Under the pieces are notes generated by a model that ran no database searches, was not told where the DNA came from, and saw only the letters and a list, made by a program, of their open reading frames with translations. Below are positions 27,025-34,924 of a stretch of DNA of 64,000 nt, piece by piece. Position numbers and translations under genes: made by a program. The DNA comes from Acholeplasma sp. CAG:878 (GTDB lineage: Bacteria; Bacillota_I; Bacilli_A; RF39; UBA660): positions 5,301 through 69,300 of the forward strand of contig HF989928.1 in the NCBI GenBank assembly GCA_000432255.1. Reading direction: 5' to 3'. Numbering within the stretch: the stretch's first letter is position 1; each line of letters opens with the position of its first letter.

Positions 27025-28650
27025 TTAATTTATTTCTTCATAATTAGTTTTTATATCTTCTAGCACCTTAAATCTATATTGAATTTCTATATTTCTATCT
27101 TTATCAATATAAATATTTTTTACTAAAGTTTTTATGAGTTCTCTGTTGGGTTCATCTAAATTTAAAAGTGATTTTATTTGTTTTTCATGTTTAGCTATTT
27201 CTTTTGTATCTTCTTTAATCTGATTTTCTTCATTATCAATTTCATTAATTTTATAATTTAAGGCTGATATTTGTTTTTCCGTTTGTGTCGACATTCTTGT
27301 ATAAGTATCAACACTTATTATTCCATTAAATTTGTCATCATATAAAGCATCAGATTTTCTTTTTAATTCATCAATCTCATTTAATAATTGTTGCTTTTCC
27401 TTTTGCCTATCATTCTTTTCCTTTGCTCTATCTTGTAATACTCTTTCAGATAACTCTTTGATATTTAAACTATCTAAATATTTTTGACAAGTAGTTTTAA
27501 TAACACTCATTATTTTTTCTTCTAGTTTATCATAAGGAAAGAAATGTGGATAACACAAATGTCTTCTTGGATCTCTTGCATATTTATTGCAATTAACACT
27601 CCAATATTCTCCATCCTTATAGTTTTTATTTTTTCTATAAAGAACACTTAAAGAATTTCCGCATTCTTTGCATACAAGTAGATTTTCTAATAATCTTTTT
27701 TCTCTATTACAATGAGTTGTTCTTACTCTTGCAGGAGCATTTTGTATTGCTTCAAACACTGTCTTACTAACTAGAGGTTCATGAGTGTTTTCTACTATTA
27801 TCCAAAACTCTTTTTCTAAAGCAACTTTCTTTTGAGATTTATAGCTTAATTTTGTTTGAACATTTTGTACCATATCCCCTATATACATTCTATTTTTTAA
27901 TAATTTATTTACTGAGGATATTGTCCATACATTCACTTTTTGTCTTGAAGATGATTTAGTATTTTTATACATACTAGGACTTAATACCTTATTATCATTT
28001 AAGTATGATACTATATCACTTACTCCAGTTCCAGAAAGAGCCATTTTAAATATATTTTTAACAACGGGAGCAACTTCTGGATCGGGTATTAAATGTCCTT
28101 TATCAAGTGGATCTCTCATATATCCATAACATGGTTTACTACCTATAAATTTACCTTGCTCTTTTTTATTTTTTAGTATTGAACGAATCTTCTTAGAAGT
28201 ATCTTTACTAGTCATATCATTAAACAAAGCTTTAAATGGAGCAATGTCATTATTAGCGCTTTCTAGAAATGTATCAACTTGATCTAGTATAGAAATATAT
28301 CTAATTTTCTTTTGTGGAAAATATTGTTCTACATAATAACCACATTGAATGTAATCTCTACCTAATCTTGATAAGTCTTTCGTGATTACACAATTGATTC
28401 GACCACTTTCAATATCTTTTAATAATCTTTGAAAAGAAGGTCTATCAAAGTTAGTTCCAGTAAATCCATCATCTACATATTCATCAACCAAAGTATATCC
28501 ACTCATTTTTACATAATCCATTAATAAATTTCTTTGATTGATTATACTTTCACTCTCTGACTCATAAGTTTTATCTTCATCACTTTCTGATAATCTGATA
28601 TATAAACCTACTCTATAAAAACTTGGTGCTTGTATTATATTGTTATACAC
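27025..28650 (-). CDS. Large serine recombinase (resolvase/invertase family integrase)
   Basis: The 541-residue product has the serine-recombinase catalytic domain (about 10-160). The nucleophilic serine is in GLYIRLSESDED, the YVDDGFTGTNFDRPSFQRLL motif and TKDLSRLGRDYI follow. A Recombinase domain and zinc ribbon (LLVCKECGNSL with a second C/H set near YARDPRRHLCYPH) come next, then a coiled coil at about 395-470, the layout of integrases such as TnpX and TndX. It catalyses att-site recombination without a tyrosine intermediate. The GTG start at 28650 follows GGAGTAG. It lies 127 bp from attL, the usual place for such an integrase. An AT-rich spacer with -10 box TATAAT (28693-28698) precedes it. 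Confidence 0.95.
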   Translation of the reverse strand: MYNNIIQAPSFYRVGLYIRLSESDEDKTYESESESIINQRNLLMDYVKMSGYTLVDEYVDDGFTGTNFDRPSFQRLLKDIESGRINCVITKDLSRLGRDYIQCGYYVEQYFPQKKIRYISILDQVDTFLESANNDIAPFKALFNDMTSKDTSKKIRSILKNKKEQGKFIGSKPCYGYMRDPLDKGHLIPDPEVAPVVKNIFKMALSGTGVSDIVSYLNDNKVLSPSMYKNTKSSSRQKVNVWTISSVNKLLKNRMYIGDMVQNVQTKLSYKSQKKVALEKEFWIIVENTHEPLVSKTVFEAIQNAPARVRTTHCNREKRLLENLLVCKECGNSLSVLYRKNKNYKDGEYWSVNCNKYARDPRRHLCYPHFFPYDKLEEKIMSVIKTTCQKYLDSLNIKELSERVLQDRAKEKNDRQKEKQQLLNEIDELKRKSDALYDDKFNGIISVDTYTRMSTQTEKQISALNYKINEIDNEENQIKEDTKEIAKHEKQIKSLLNLDEPNRELIKTLVKNIYIDKDRNIEIQYRFKVLEDIKTNYEEIN

Positions 28651-28692
28651 TTACTACTCCTTCCAATGTGCATAACTTCAATAAGCAATATC

Positions 28693-28698
28693 ATTATA
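28693..28698 (-). promoter_or_regulatory. -10 region of the recombinase gene with a TTTGTGG element
   Basis: On the minus strand TTTGTGG is followed directly by TATAATGATAT. The same TTTTGTG(G/C)TA(T/A)(T/A)ATG element recurs in the two promoters at 29805 and 29951. Confidence 0.5.
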
Positions 28699-28708
28699 CC
28701 ACAAACTT

Positions 28709-28801
28709 TTACTGCTTACTATTTTCTAACATCAATTTTAAGTACTCCTCTATTAAATCAACCAAGTTTTTATCTTTATCGAAAGTTTCAGTTATATTCA
28801 C
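28709..28801 (-). CDS. Small acidic ORF upstream of the recombinase (30 residues)
   Basis: From GTG at 28801 the frame gives 30 residues beginning MNITETFDKDKNLVDLIEEY and ending SKQ. A strong AGGAGAGG lies 10 bases before the GTG. It is short, acidic and helical. A regulator or excision helper would fit the place directly before an integrase gene, but no family is recognised. Confidence 0.45.
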   Translation of the reverse strand: MNITETFDKDKNLVDLIEEYLKLMLENSKQ

Positions 28802-28900
28802 TAATCTACACCTCTCCTTTCATTTTATGAAATAAGAACGACTATAAGACTTTATTATCAAAATTAGAGCATAAAAAAATTAGTTATATTTCAAACTAAT

Positions 28901-29473
28901 CTAGTAATAGAAAATATTATATTCTTTTAATCTATTTCGTTTTCGCTTAACATTTTGAAGTTCTAATTTGTAAAATTCTAGTTTTTTTAAATAATCTTTA
29001 CGGAAATAGTTTTCACTTAACCATTTAACGCCTTCTTTAGAAATTATTACTTTACCATCTTTTAAATACTTAAATGATTGATTATTTCTTTTTTCCATTC
29101 TATTAACTGCAACACCAATAACATTTTTACTTCTATTAAAATAACTTCTTAAATCATATAAAGATATATCTTTATATTCAAATTTATTATGAGGAAAATT
29201 AAGCTCGTCTTCTAATCTTAATATTTGTTTTTTAAAGAAAACAATTTCAGCATCTAAATAAAATAGATTGTTATTTAAATAAACTTCTTCTATCCATTCT
29301 ACAAGTTCCAATTTTAGATATACTACTCTTTCACCATTCTGAGCAAAATGTTCATCAATCCATCTCTCATTTGGATGTCTTCTTTCTAATCTTTTCACTA
29401 ATCTCTTATACTGTTTCTCACTCATATTAAACTTCTGTAAAACACGCCACTTCTCCATTGATTTAAATTCCAT
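28901..29473 (-). CDS. Island protein of unknown function with basic helical segments
   Basis: ATG 29473 is preceded by AAAGGAGAAAT. The 190-residue product is rich in Lys, Arg and Tyr. It has an N-terminal part resembling a winged or helix-turn-helix segment (MSEKQYKRLVKRLERR), a second similar segment (DLRSYFNRSKNVIGVAVNRM followed by KVIISKEGVKWLSENY) and a basic C-terminal coil. Two DNA-binding-like halves make it a candidate recombination-directionality or regulatory factor of the neighbouring integrase. That is inference from place and charge. No catalytic motif is visible. Confidence 0.55.
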   Translation of the reverse strand: MEFKSMEKWRVLQKFNMSEKQYKRLVKRLERRHPNERWIDEHFAQNGERVVYLKLELVEWIEEVYLNNNLFYLDAEIVFFKKQILRLEDELNFPHNKFEYKDISLYDLRSYFNRSKNVIGVAVNRMEKRNNQSFKYLKDGKVIISKEGVKWLSENYFRKDYLKKLEFYKLELQNVKRKRNRLKEYNIFYY

Positions 29474-29587
29474 ATTTCTCCTTTCATTTCTTATCACATT
29501 TTAGGTTACAATTAAATCCTCTTTTTAGGTTACATAACCGTGTAATACAATATATCAAGCATGGTGTATACACACCCATCTAGCTTG

Positions 29588-29704
29588 TTAGGGAATATCC
29601 CTAAAACCCACTAATAATCTCCGACAGTTTAGAAATTTTTTAATCAAATTTTCATTTAATATTTCAACTATTTCATAAAATTCATTATCAATTTTTAAAA
29701 ATAT
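29588..29704 (-). pseudogene. Small open frame, probably with lost start codon
   Basis: A 38-codon open frame includes FLKIDNEFYEIVEILNEN, then CRRLLVGFRDIP before TAA. It is preceded by AGAGGGTGAGTT, but the codon there is ATA instead of ATG. A single G-to-A change would explain it. It might also be translated from ATA at low level. No family recognised. Confidence 0.3.
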
Positions 29705-29744
29705 AACTCACCCTCTTTCTTTGATAAAAATAAACATGGACATG

Positions 29745-29770
29745 AAAAAAGAGAGATAAAAAAATCTCTC
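29745..29770 (-). terminator. Terminator of short transcription unit 2
   Basis: On the minus strand GAGAGAT-TTTTTT-ATCTCTC is followed by TTTTTT. It lies about 50 bases after the promoter at 29805-29833. Confidence 0.8.
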
Positions 29771-29798
29771 AAATAATCCTTCTTTATAATTACCCTAT
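29745..29798 (-). ncRNA. Candidate small RNA 2 (about 54 nt)
   Basis: A near-consensus promoter and a strong terminator enclose only about 54 bases, with no open frame. A short, terminator-ended RNA is the simplest product. It is partner to the similar unit directly upstream. Confidence 0.5.
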
Positions 29799-29804
29799 AT
29801 TACC

Positions 29805-29833
29805 ATAATACCACAAAATAATAGGAATTGCAA
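29805..29833 (-). promoter_or_regulatory. Promoter of short unit 2
   Basis: TTGCAA, a 17-bp spacer and TATTAT on the minus strand. The spacer and the bases after the -10 (TCCTAT, TTTTGTGG, GTAATATAGG) match unit 1. Confidence 0.65.
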
Positions 29834-29885
29834 TGGCACGATTTTCATCAAATGCTTCACTATCCATTATAAAATAAGGGCTTGT

Positions 29886-29920
29886 AAAAGAAAAAATAAT
29901 TTGCAAAAATACAAATTATT
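29886..29920 (-). terminator. Terminator of short transcription unit 1
   Basis: On the minus strand AATAATTTG-TATTTTTG-CAAATTATT is followed by TTTTCTTTT. Confidence 0.7.
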
Positions 29921-29944
29921 TCTATCATCTTACAACTTTCCTAT
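29886..29944 (-). ncRNA. Candidate small RNA 1 (about 58 nt)
   Basis: Bounded by the promoter at 29951-29979 and the terminator at 29886-29920, with no reading frame of note. It has the same architecture as candidate small RNA 2 but a different hairpin sequence. Confidence 0.5.
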
Positions 29945-29950
29945 ATTATC

Positions 29951-29979
29951 ATTTTAGCACAAAATCATAGGACAGTCAA
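29951..29979 (-). promoter_or_regulatory. Promoter of short unit 1
   Basis: TTGACT, a 17-bp spacer and TAAAAT on the minus strand, followed by GATAATATAGG. Confidence 0.7.
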
Positions 29980-30037
29980 CGGACATGATGCAATATTAAC
30001 CTTCTTTTCCTGAAATTCTATTGAATTTATATATTAT

Positions 30038-33000
30038 TTAATGCACTCTAAATTCATCAATTAATACACCTGCAATTTCATTGTCATGAGCTATCAATAT
30101 ACATAAAATATCTTCATAAGACTTAATTAATTCTTCATCTAATTTTATTTTATCGCTATATTTTGTAAATGATTTAATAATTATCATATTAATAATAATA
30201 TCTACATCGCCTTTTAATTCTTTTTCTAGAATATTATAGTTACTATTGTTGTAAGATAAGATTTCTTTTACACTAATTAAAATTTCAGGTAGTAATTCAT
30301 CAACATTCAGTAAATATAAAGATTTAATAGCATCCCTTATATAATAAATTCCGTACTTTGAAAACTGCCTGTTTAAAAACATTTTATCTTCATAGCTATA
30401 ACTTGTTTTTATCTCCGAAGGATTCCACTTACAATCTCTTGATGCATTAAAGAAAAGACATTTATATAATTGCTTTTTTACTTTTTCATTTTTAATATTA
30501 ACAATTCTTTTTTCAACTTCTGATATCTTCTTTTTACAGATATTTCTCCTAGAAGCATTATTATAAGAATCATAAAATTCAGCAATAAAACCACCCATAA
30601 TTTTCTGATAAAATTCTATTGCTTCCTCTTGAAATATTTCAAAATTAATATCTTTAAACAAAAAATCAATCACATTTTCATTATATTCTAATGTGTAAAT
30701 TAATTCTTTTTGTATAAAAGAAACTAATTCAAATTCACTATATGTATCAATGATTTCATAATATAGCCTATCTTCTTTACAAGAGTCATATATATTTATC
30801 ATGCATTTCAACAATTCTTTTAGAATTTTTTCAAAAGATTTGTTACTTAAAGTCATTCCACAATTAACAATTTTAAATAGTAATTGTATATCATAATCAT
30901 CAATATTGAACTGATCAAAATTTAATTTTTTTTCATCAAACAAATAATCTTGTATAACTTGTTCTTTTAAGCTTTCATACTTTTTTTCGCGACTTTCTTC
31001 AAGTTGATAATCCACACCAGAAAGATTGGGCACAAAATTAGGCTTAAATACAAATCCAGACTCTTTAACATACGTAGCATTATATTTTTGATGATTCATT
31101 TCGTCTTCTGAAAGTTTGATGATAGTATTAAATATAATTCTAGATAAGTTAGAATTACCTAACAAATACTGAGATATTTTTAATTGTATTTGTTTAATAA
31201 TACCATCATGTGTATCATTTATAATGCATTTCAAAATTATTGTTTTAATTTTATTTTTTATTTCATCACTTGTATCTTCATATAATTGACCTAATAAAAT
31301 ATTAATTAATTGTGGTTCAAAAATAAAAACTTCGTTTTCAAATATTTTTTCCAGTCCAGTAATCCAGAAATCACAAAAATTATTTCTTTCTAATGTAGAT
31401 AATTTTTCTTCTTTTAGGGCTATGGAGATAAAACATATTAAGATGGATTCATATCCACTAGTTCTATCACTATTGCTATTTATAATACCATTTAATTCTT
31501 CAATACAATTTAGGAGCTTATCTCTATCGTTTTTTCCTCTTTTTCTATCTCTAATATAATTATCAATTTTATTTTCTAATTCAACATAAATCTCATTTTG
31601 TTTTTCATGTAAATCTGTCACTTTTTTTGCTTCACCAGTAATTTTAGTTTCAATCATTGATGTATTTTTATCAACTTCAGTTATTACAGCATTTCGCATA
31701 TCGATTTTTTGTATTTGAAGATAATTAATTGCATTATCCTCAGTATTAGTAATAATAGTATATAAATAATCCAATATTTTAAAAACCCGTTTTTGAAAAT
31801 CAAAACCAAAACTAATTTGCAAACTTATAGCATAATTTTCAATATGAATTGCACATTTTTTATCTAATTCATATCTATATTTTATTTCTGGCAACCCAAT
31901 TTTTAATAATAATTGTTTTTCTAGCATTTGTAATTGAGAGTTATTTAAATATAAGGAATATCTATGAGTATCCCAATTTATAATATCAATACTCGTAACT
32001 AAATCTAAGGCATATCCAGGAAACTCATTTTGAAAATGTAGTCCTATATTCTCTATTACTGTCAATAAAATTACGTTATTTGATTTTGAATAAATTTTAT
32101 TTTTAATATTTAATAGTATCTTTTCAACATTTTCTTTATCAGATAAATTCTGTTGAATAAAATTAATTATGGAATCTTTAATATAAAATACAATATCACT
32201 TAACAAATCAGGAACATATCCGTCCCTTGTACCAGCCATCCACATATTATTATTTCCATAATATTGCTTAATTTCATTTGTATCAATAAATTTTATTTTT
32301 ACTTTAAGAACATTGTCGGGTGAGTTTTCTGCATAAACGTCAACAGAATTATTTATAAAATCAATTGCCCAATCTAATCCAATATAAAAGTTTACTCTAA
32401 AAAGATTCCACAACAAAACATTTTTATTTGGTGTTTGAAATGAATACTTATAATCTTCACATAATCCATAATCATTCTCGACATTACTATGATAATAAAA
32501 TTCATTATTTGAGTTTTTTTTGATCCACAGAGTATTAGCAATAAAACACATTTCATGTGGCAATTCTTTAACAAGATTATAGTGTGCATTTTCTGAAATC
32601 CATTGTAATATTTCTTCCAACATTCTCTGATTTTTTTTACTTTCGCTGTTATAATCCTCTAATAATTTAGTGAAAAAGTTCTTTAACCATTCAGAACAAG
32701 TTTCTGAAAGTTTGAAAAGTACAACAAGATATTTATCAATATATTCAATGACATTGAACCACTCTTTATCGACTTTTTGGAAAGCATCATCAACAAAAAA
32801 TTCTAAAATTGAACAAACAAGTATATCAATTTCTTTTAATCTGTTATTGTTTTGATTTGTATAGTCTAAACAAAGTTTTGCAACTTTAGACTCATTAATA
32901 GCATTTTTTAAATATAACTTTTCTTGAGCAATTATTTTTATTATATTTTTACGACTTCCACCAGTTGGAATCAATATAGCTTTTGGAAATTCATTATTAA

Positions 33001-34780
33001 AATCAACTAATTTCAAATCGAAGCAATAAATATTGCAAATATCTATAAATTCATCTAATAAATTATTATCTAAAATATTAAATATATTTTTTTCGAAGAA
33101 ATTGTCATTATAATTTGATTTTAATATTCCAATTTCAGTTTGCTTTTTCCACTCGTTAGATACGCAATTAGAAAATACCAAGTTATTTATAAATTTATCC
33201 TGATTTTCTTTAGTAAATAATTTATTAGAAATCCATATTTGATATCTTCTATAGACACATCTACCCATTTTTTCTATTTTTTTATAAAAATTATCATATT
33301 TCCCTTTACAAGAGATAAACTGTTCATCAAAAAATTGTTCAAAACATATGTCTTCAAATATATCATATTTTAAACGAATACCCTCTTTATTACGTATAAC
33401 TATTTCTTCTGAAATTAAAGCAGAAATAATATTAGAATCAATATCTTTCTCACTGACTCCTAAAATAAATTTTTTTGCTCTGTCAAAAACTATTTTTTCT
33501 ATTGCCTTTCTAACATTAGATACTTTAATATTATATTTTTTAGTTTCAGACTTCAAACAAATTATATTTTCCCAAATATAATATCGGAGTTTATTAATAT
33601 CATCTATACAGTCTGGATTAATATTATATGACATAATGATATTTATATAAAAAGGTATTTTAAGCAAATCGTTATAGCTATTATTTTGTGCTAACTTGTT
33701 TATAATTGGGTATTTTTCTTTAATTAAATTTAACTCTTTTGATGAGATTTCGTCTATCTCATACAATTTAATCATATAGTTAGATTCAAGTTTTATAAAT
33801 GCATTATTATCATTTGATCTACATGAAGTTATTATATGTGCATTCTCATATTTTGATACTGTGGAATATAATGATTCTAATAATTCTAGTTTAGTTTTTG
33901 ACGCATCAGCAATAAATTCTAAAGCATCTATAAAGAATACAATTCTTTTACCATTTAGAAAATCTAACATAGTTTTAATATCAAAATCCCAAATACTATT
34001 TAGATGAGTTTCTTCAACAAATCTTTCAGCACGTGCAAATAAGACCAATTCCTCATCATCAAGGTATTTTTTGCATAAAACTGACTTCCCGCTACCAGCA
34101 ATCCCTTGAATGGATATAAATTTATTATTATCATCTTTTATTTTTTTCAAAAAATCTGATCTATCAATTTCATATTCGCCATTTATTTTTACATCTATAT
34201 TTTTTATACCAACATTTTTGCTAATATCTAAGGCTTCACTAAATTTTAGTGATATTTCGTTGTAATTTTCAAATTCTTGTTTAAGTAATATGAAGATATC
34301 TTCTTGAAATTTTATATCATTTTTTGATCGTGTTACAATATCTAGAGTAGTTATTAAATTCTTGCTTTTATCAAAAGGAATATTACCAATTTGATTTTTT
34401 CCAGTATAATTTTTAATTTTTGTAATTTTATCATTATGTAACACAAAGAAATAGACTTCTGTAATTTCAGAATATTTATTATCCTTGTTATCTCTGACAT
34501 TTTCTAAAGTACTTTTAATCTTATTTTCCACATCAAAAGTTGTACTTACTTGAATATATATTTTTTTATCTTCTGATATCAAATCAAAATAAGGAAAATT
34601 ACATCTCTCATCATTTAAATTATAAAATTTTTGATTAAAGTATAGTTCACAAATATTCTGCGCAAATAATTCAAACATTTTTGCATTATCAAATAGTCCA
34701 TTTTTATTAGCTAATTTTATCTTTTGTTCATATGCAGACATATAATCTATAATAAAATCCATTCTCTCTTTTGAATACAT
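30038..34780 (-). CDS. SMEK-domain STAND-type P-loop NTPase, probable anti-phage protein
   Basis: ATG 34780 follows TAGGGTG. The product has about 1580 residues. Residues 1-160 match the SMEK domain: NFPYFDLIS, then IYIQVSTTFDVENKIKSTLE. A STAND/AAA-like NTPase follows: Walker A GIAGSGKS near 227, Walker B RIVFFIDALEF near 283, and an ITSCRSND sensor motif. About 1100 residues of helix-rich sequence complete it, presumably the sensor part as in Avs/NLR-like proteins, though no recognisable repeat family is seen. Such proteins sense phage components and then activate an effector. The SMEK domain at the N-terminus takes the effector or adaptor position. A 150-bp AT-rich gap separates it from res. 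Defence function is inferred from architecture and island context. Confidence 0.8.
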   Translation of the reverse strand: MYSKERMDFIIDYMSAYEQKIKLANKNGLFDNAKMFELFAQNICELYFNQKFYNLNDERCNFPYFDLISEDKKIYIQVSTTFDVENKIKSTLENVRDNKDNKYSEITEVYFFVLHNDKITKIKNYTGKNQIGNIPFDKSKNLITTLDIVTRSKNDIKFQEDIFILLKQEFENYNEISLKFSEALDISKNVGIKNIDVKINGEYEIDRSDFLKKIKDDNNKFISIQGIAGSGKSVLCKKYLDDEELVLFARAERFVEETHLNSIWDFDIKTMLDFLNGKRIVFFIDALEFIADASKTKLELLESLYSTVSKYENAHIITSCRSNDNNAFIKLESNYMIKLYEIDEISSKELNLIKEKYPIINKLAQNNSYNDLLKIPFYINIIMSYNINPDCIDDINKLRYYIWENIICLKSETKKYNIKVSNVRKAIEKIVFDRAKKFILGVSEKDIDSNIISALISEEIVIRNKEGIRLKYDIFEDICFEQFFDEQFISCKGKYDNFYKKIEKMGRCVYRRYQIWISNKLFTKENQDKFINNLVFSNCVSNEWKKQTEIGILKSNYNDNFFEKNIFNILDNNLLDEFIDICNIYCFDLKLVDFNNEFPKAILIPTGGSRKNIIKIIAQEKLYLKNAINESKVAKLCLDYTNQNNNRLKEIDILVCSILEFFVDDAFQKVDKEWFNVIEYIDKYLVVLFKLSETCSEWLKNFFTKLLEDYNSESKKNQRMLEEILQWISENAHYNLVKELPHEMCFIANTLWIKKNSNNEFYYHSNVENDYGLCEDYKYSFQTPNKNVLLWNLFRVNFYIGLDWAIDFINNSVDVYAENSPDNVLKVKIKFIDTNEIKQYYGNNNMWMAGTRDGYVPDLLSDIVFYIKDSIINFIQQNLSDKENVEKILLNIKNKIYSKSNNVILLTVIENIGLHFQNEFPGYALDLVTSIDIINWDTHRYSLYLNNSQLQMLEKQLLLKIGLPEIKYRYELDKKCAIHIENYAISLQISFGFDFQKRVFKILDYLYTIITNTEDNAINYLQIQKIDMRNAVITEVDKNTSMIETKITGEAKKVTDLHEKQNEIYVELENKIDNYIRDRKRGKNDRDKLLNCIEELNGIINSNSDRTSGYESILICFISIALKEEKLSTLERNNFCDFWITGLEKIFENEVFIFEPQLINILLGQLYEDTSDEIKNKIKTIILKCIINDTHDGIIKQIQLKISQYLLGNSNLSRIIFNTIIKLSEDEMNHQKYNATYVKESGFVFKPNFVPNLSGVDYQLEESREKKYESLKEQVIQDYLFDEKKLNFDQFNIDDYDIQLLFKIVNCGMTLSNKSFEKILKELLKCMINIYDSCKEDRLYYEIIDTYSEFELVSFIQKELIYTLEYNENVIDFLFKDINFEIFQEEAIEFYQKIMGGFIAEFYDSYNNASRRNICKKKISEVEKRIVNIKNEKVKKQLYKCLFFNASRDCKWNPSEIKTSYSYEDKMFLNRQFSKYGIYYIRDAIKSLYLLNVDELLPEILISVKEILSYNNSNYNILEKELKGDVDIIINMIIIKSFTKYSDKIKLDEELIKSYEDILCILIAHDNEIAGVLIDEFRVH

Positions 34781-34924
34781 CCTAATCACCCTAACAACTT
34801 ATTTAATAATATAGAAAAATTTTTTTTATTTTGATTTATCACTAAAGATTTAGTATTTACTTTTTTTAGCCTTTTTTACAAAGAATATCTCGAATATAAA
34901 ATCTATACCATTTTTTATAAAAAT

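Larger units (their letters stand above)
29498..30037. other. Island intergenic region with palindromes and two short transcription units
   Basis: The 540-bp stretch lacks a normal gene. It holds TTAGGGAATATCCCTAA (palindrome, around 29590), GGTGTATACACACC (imperfect palindrome, around 29565), a start-less small open frame, and two promoter-terminator units (listed separately). The palindromes near the recombinase could be binding sites for element proteins. Confidence 0.6.
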
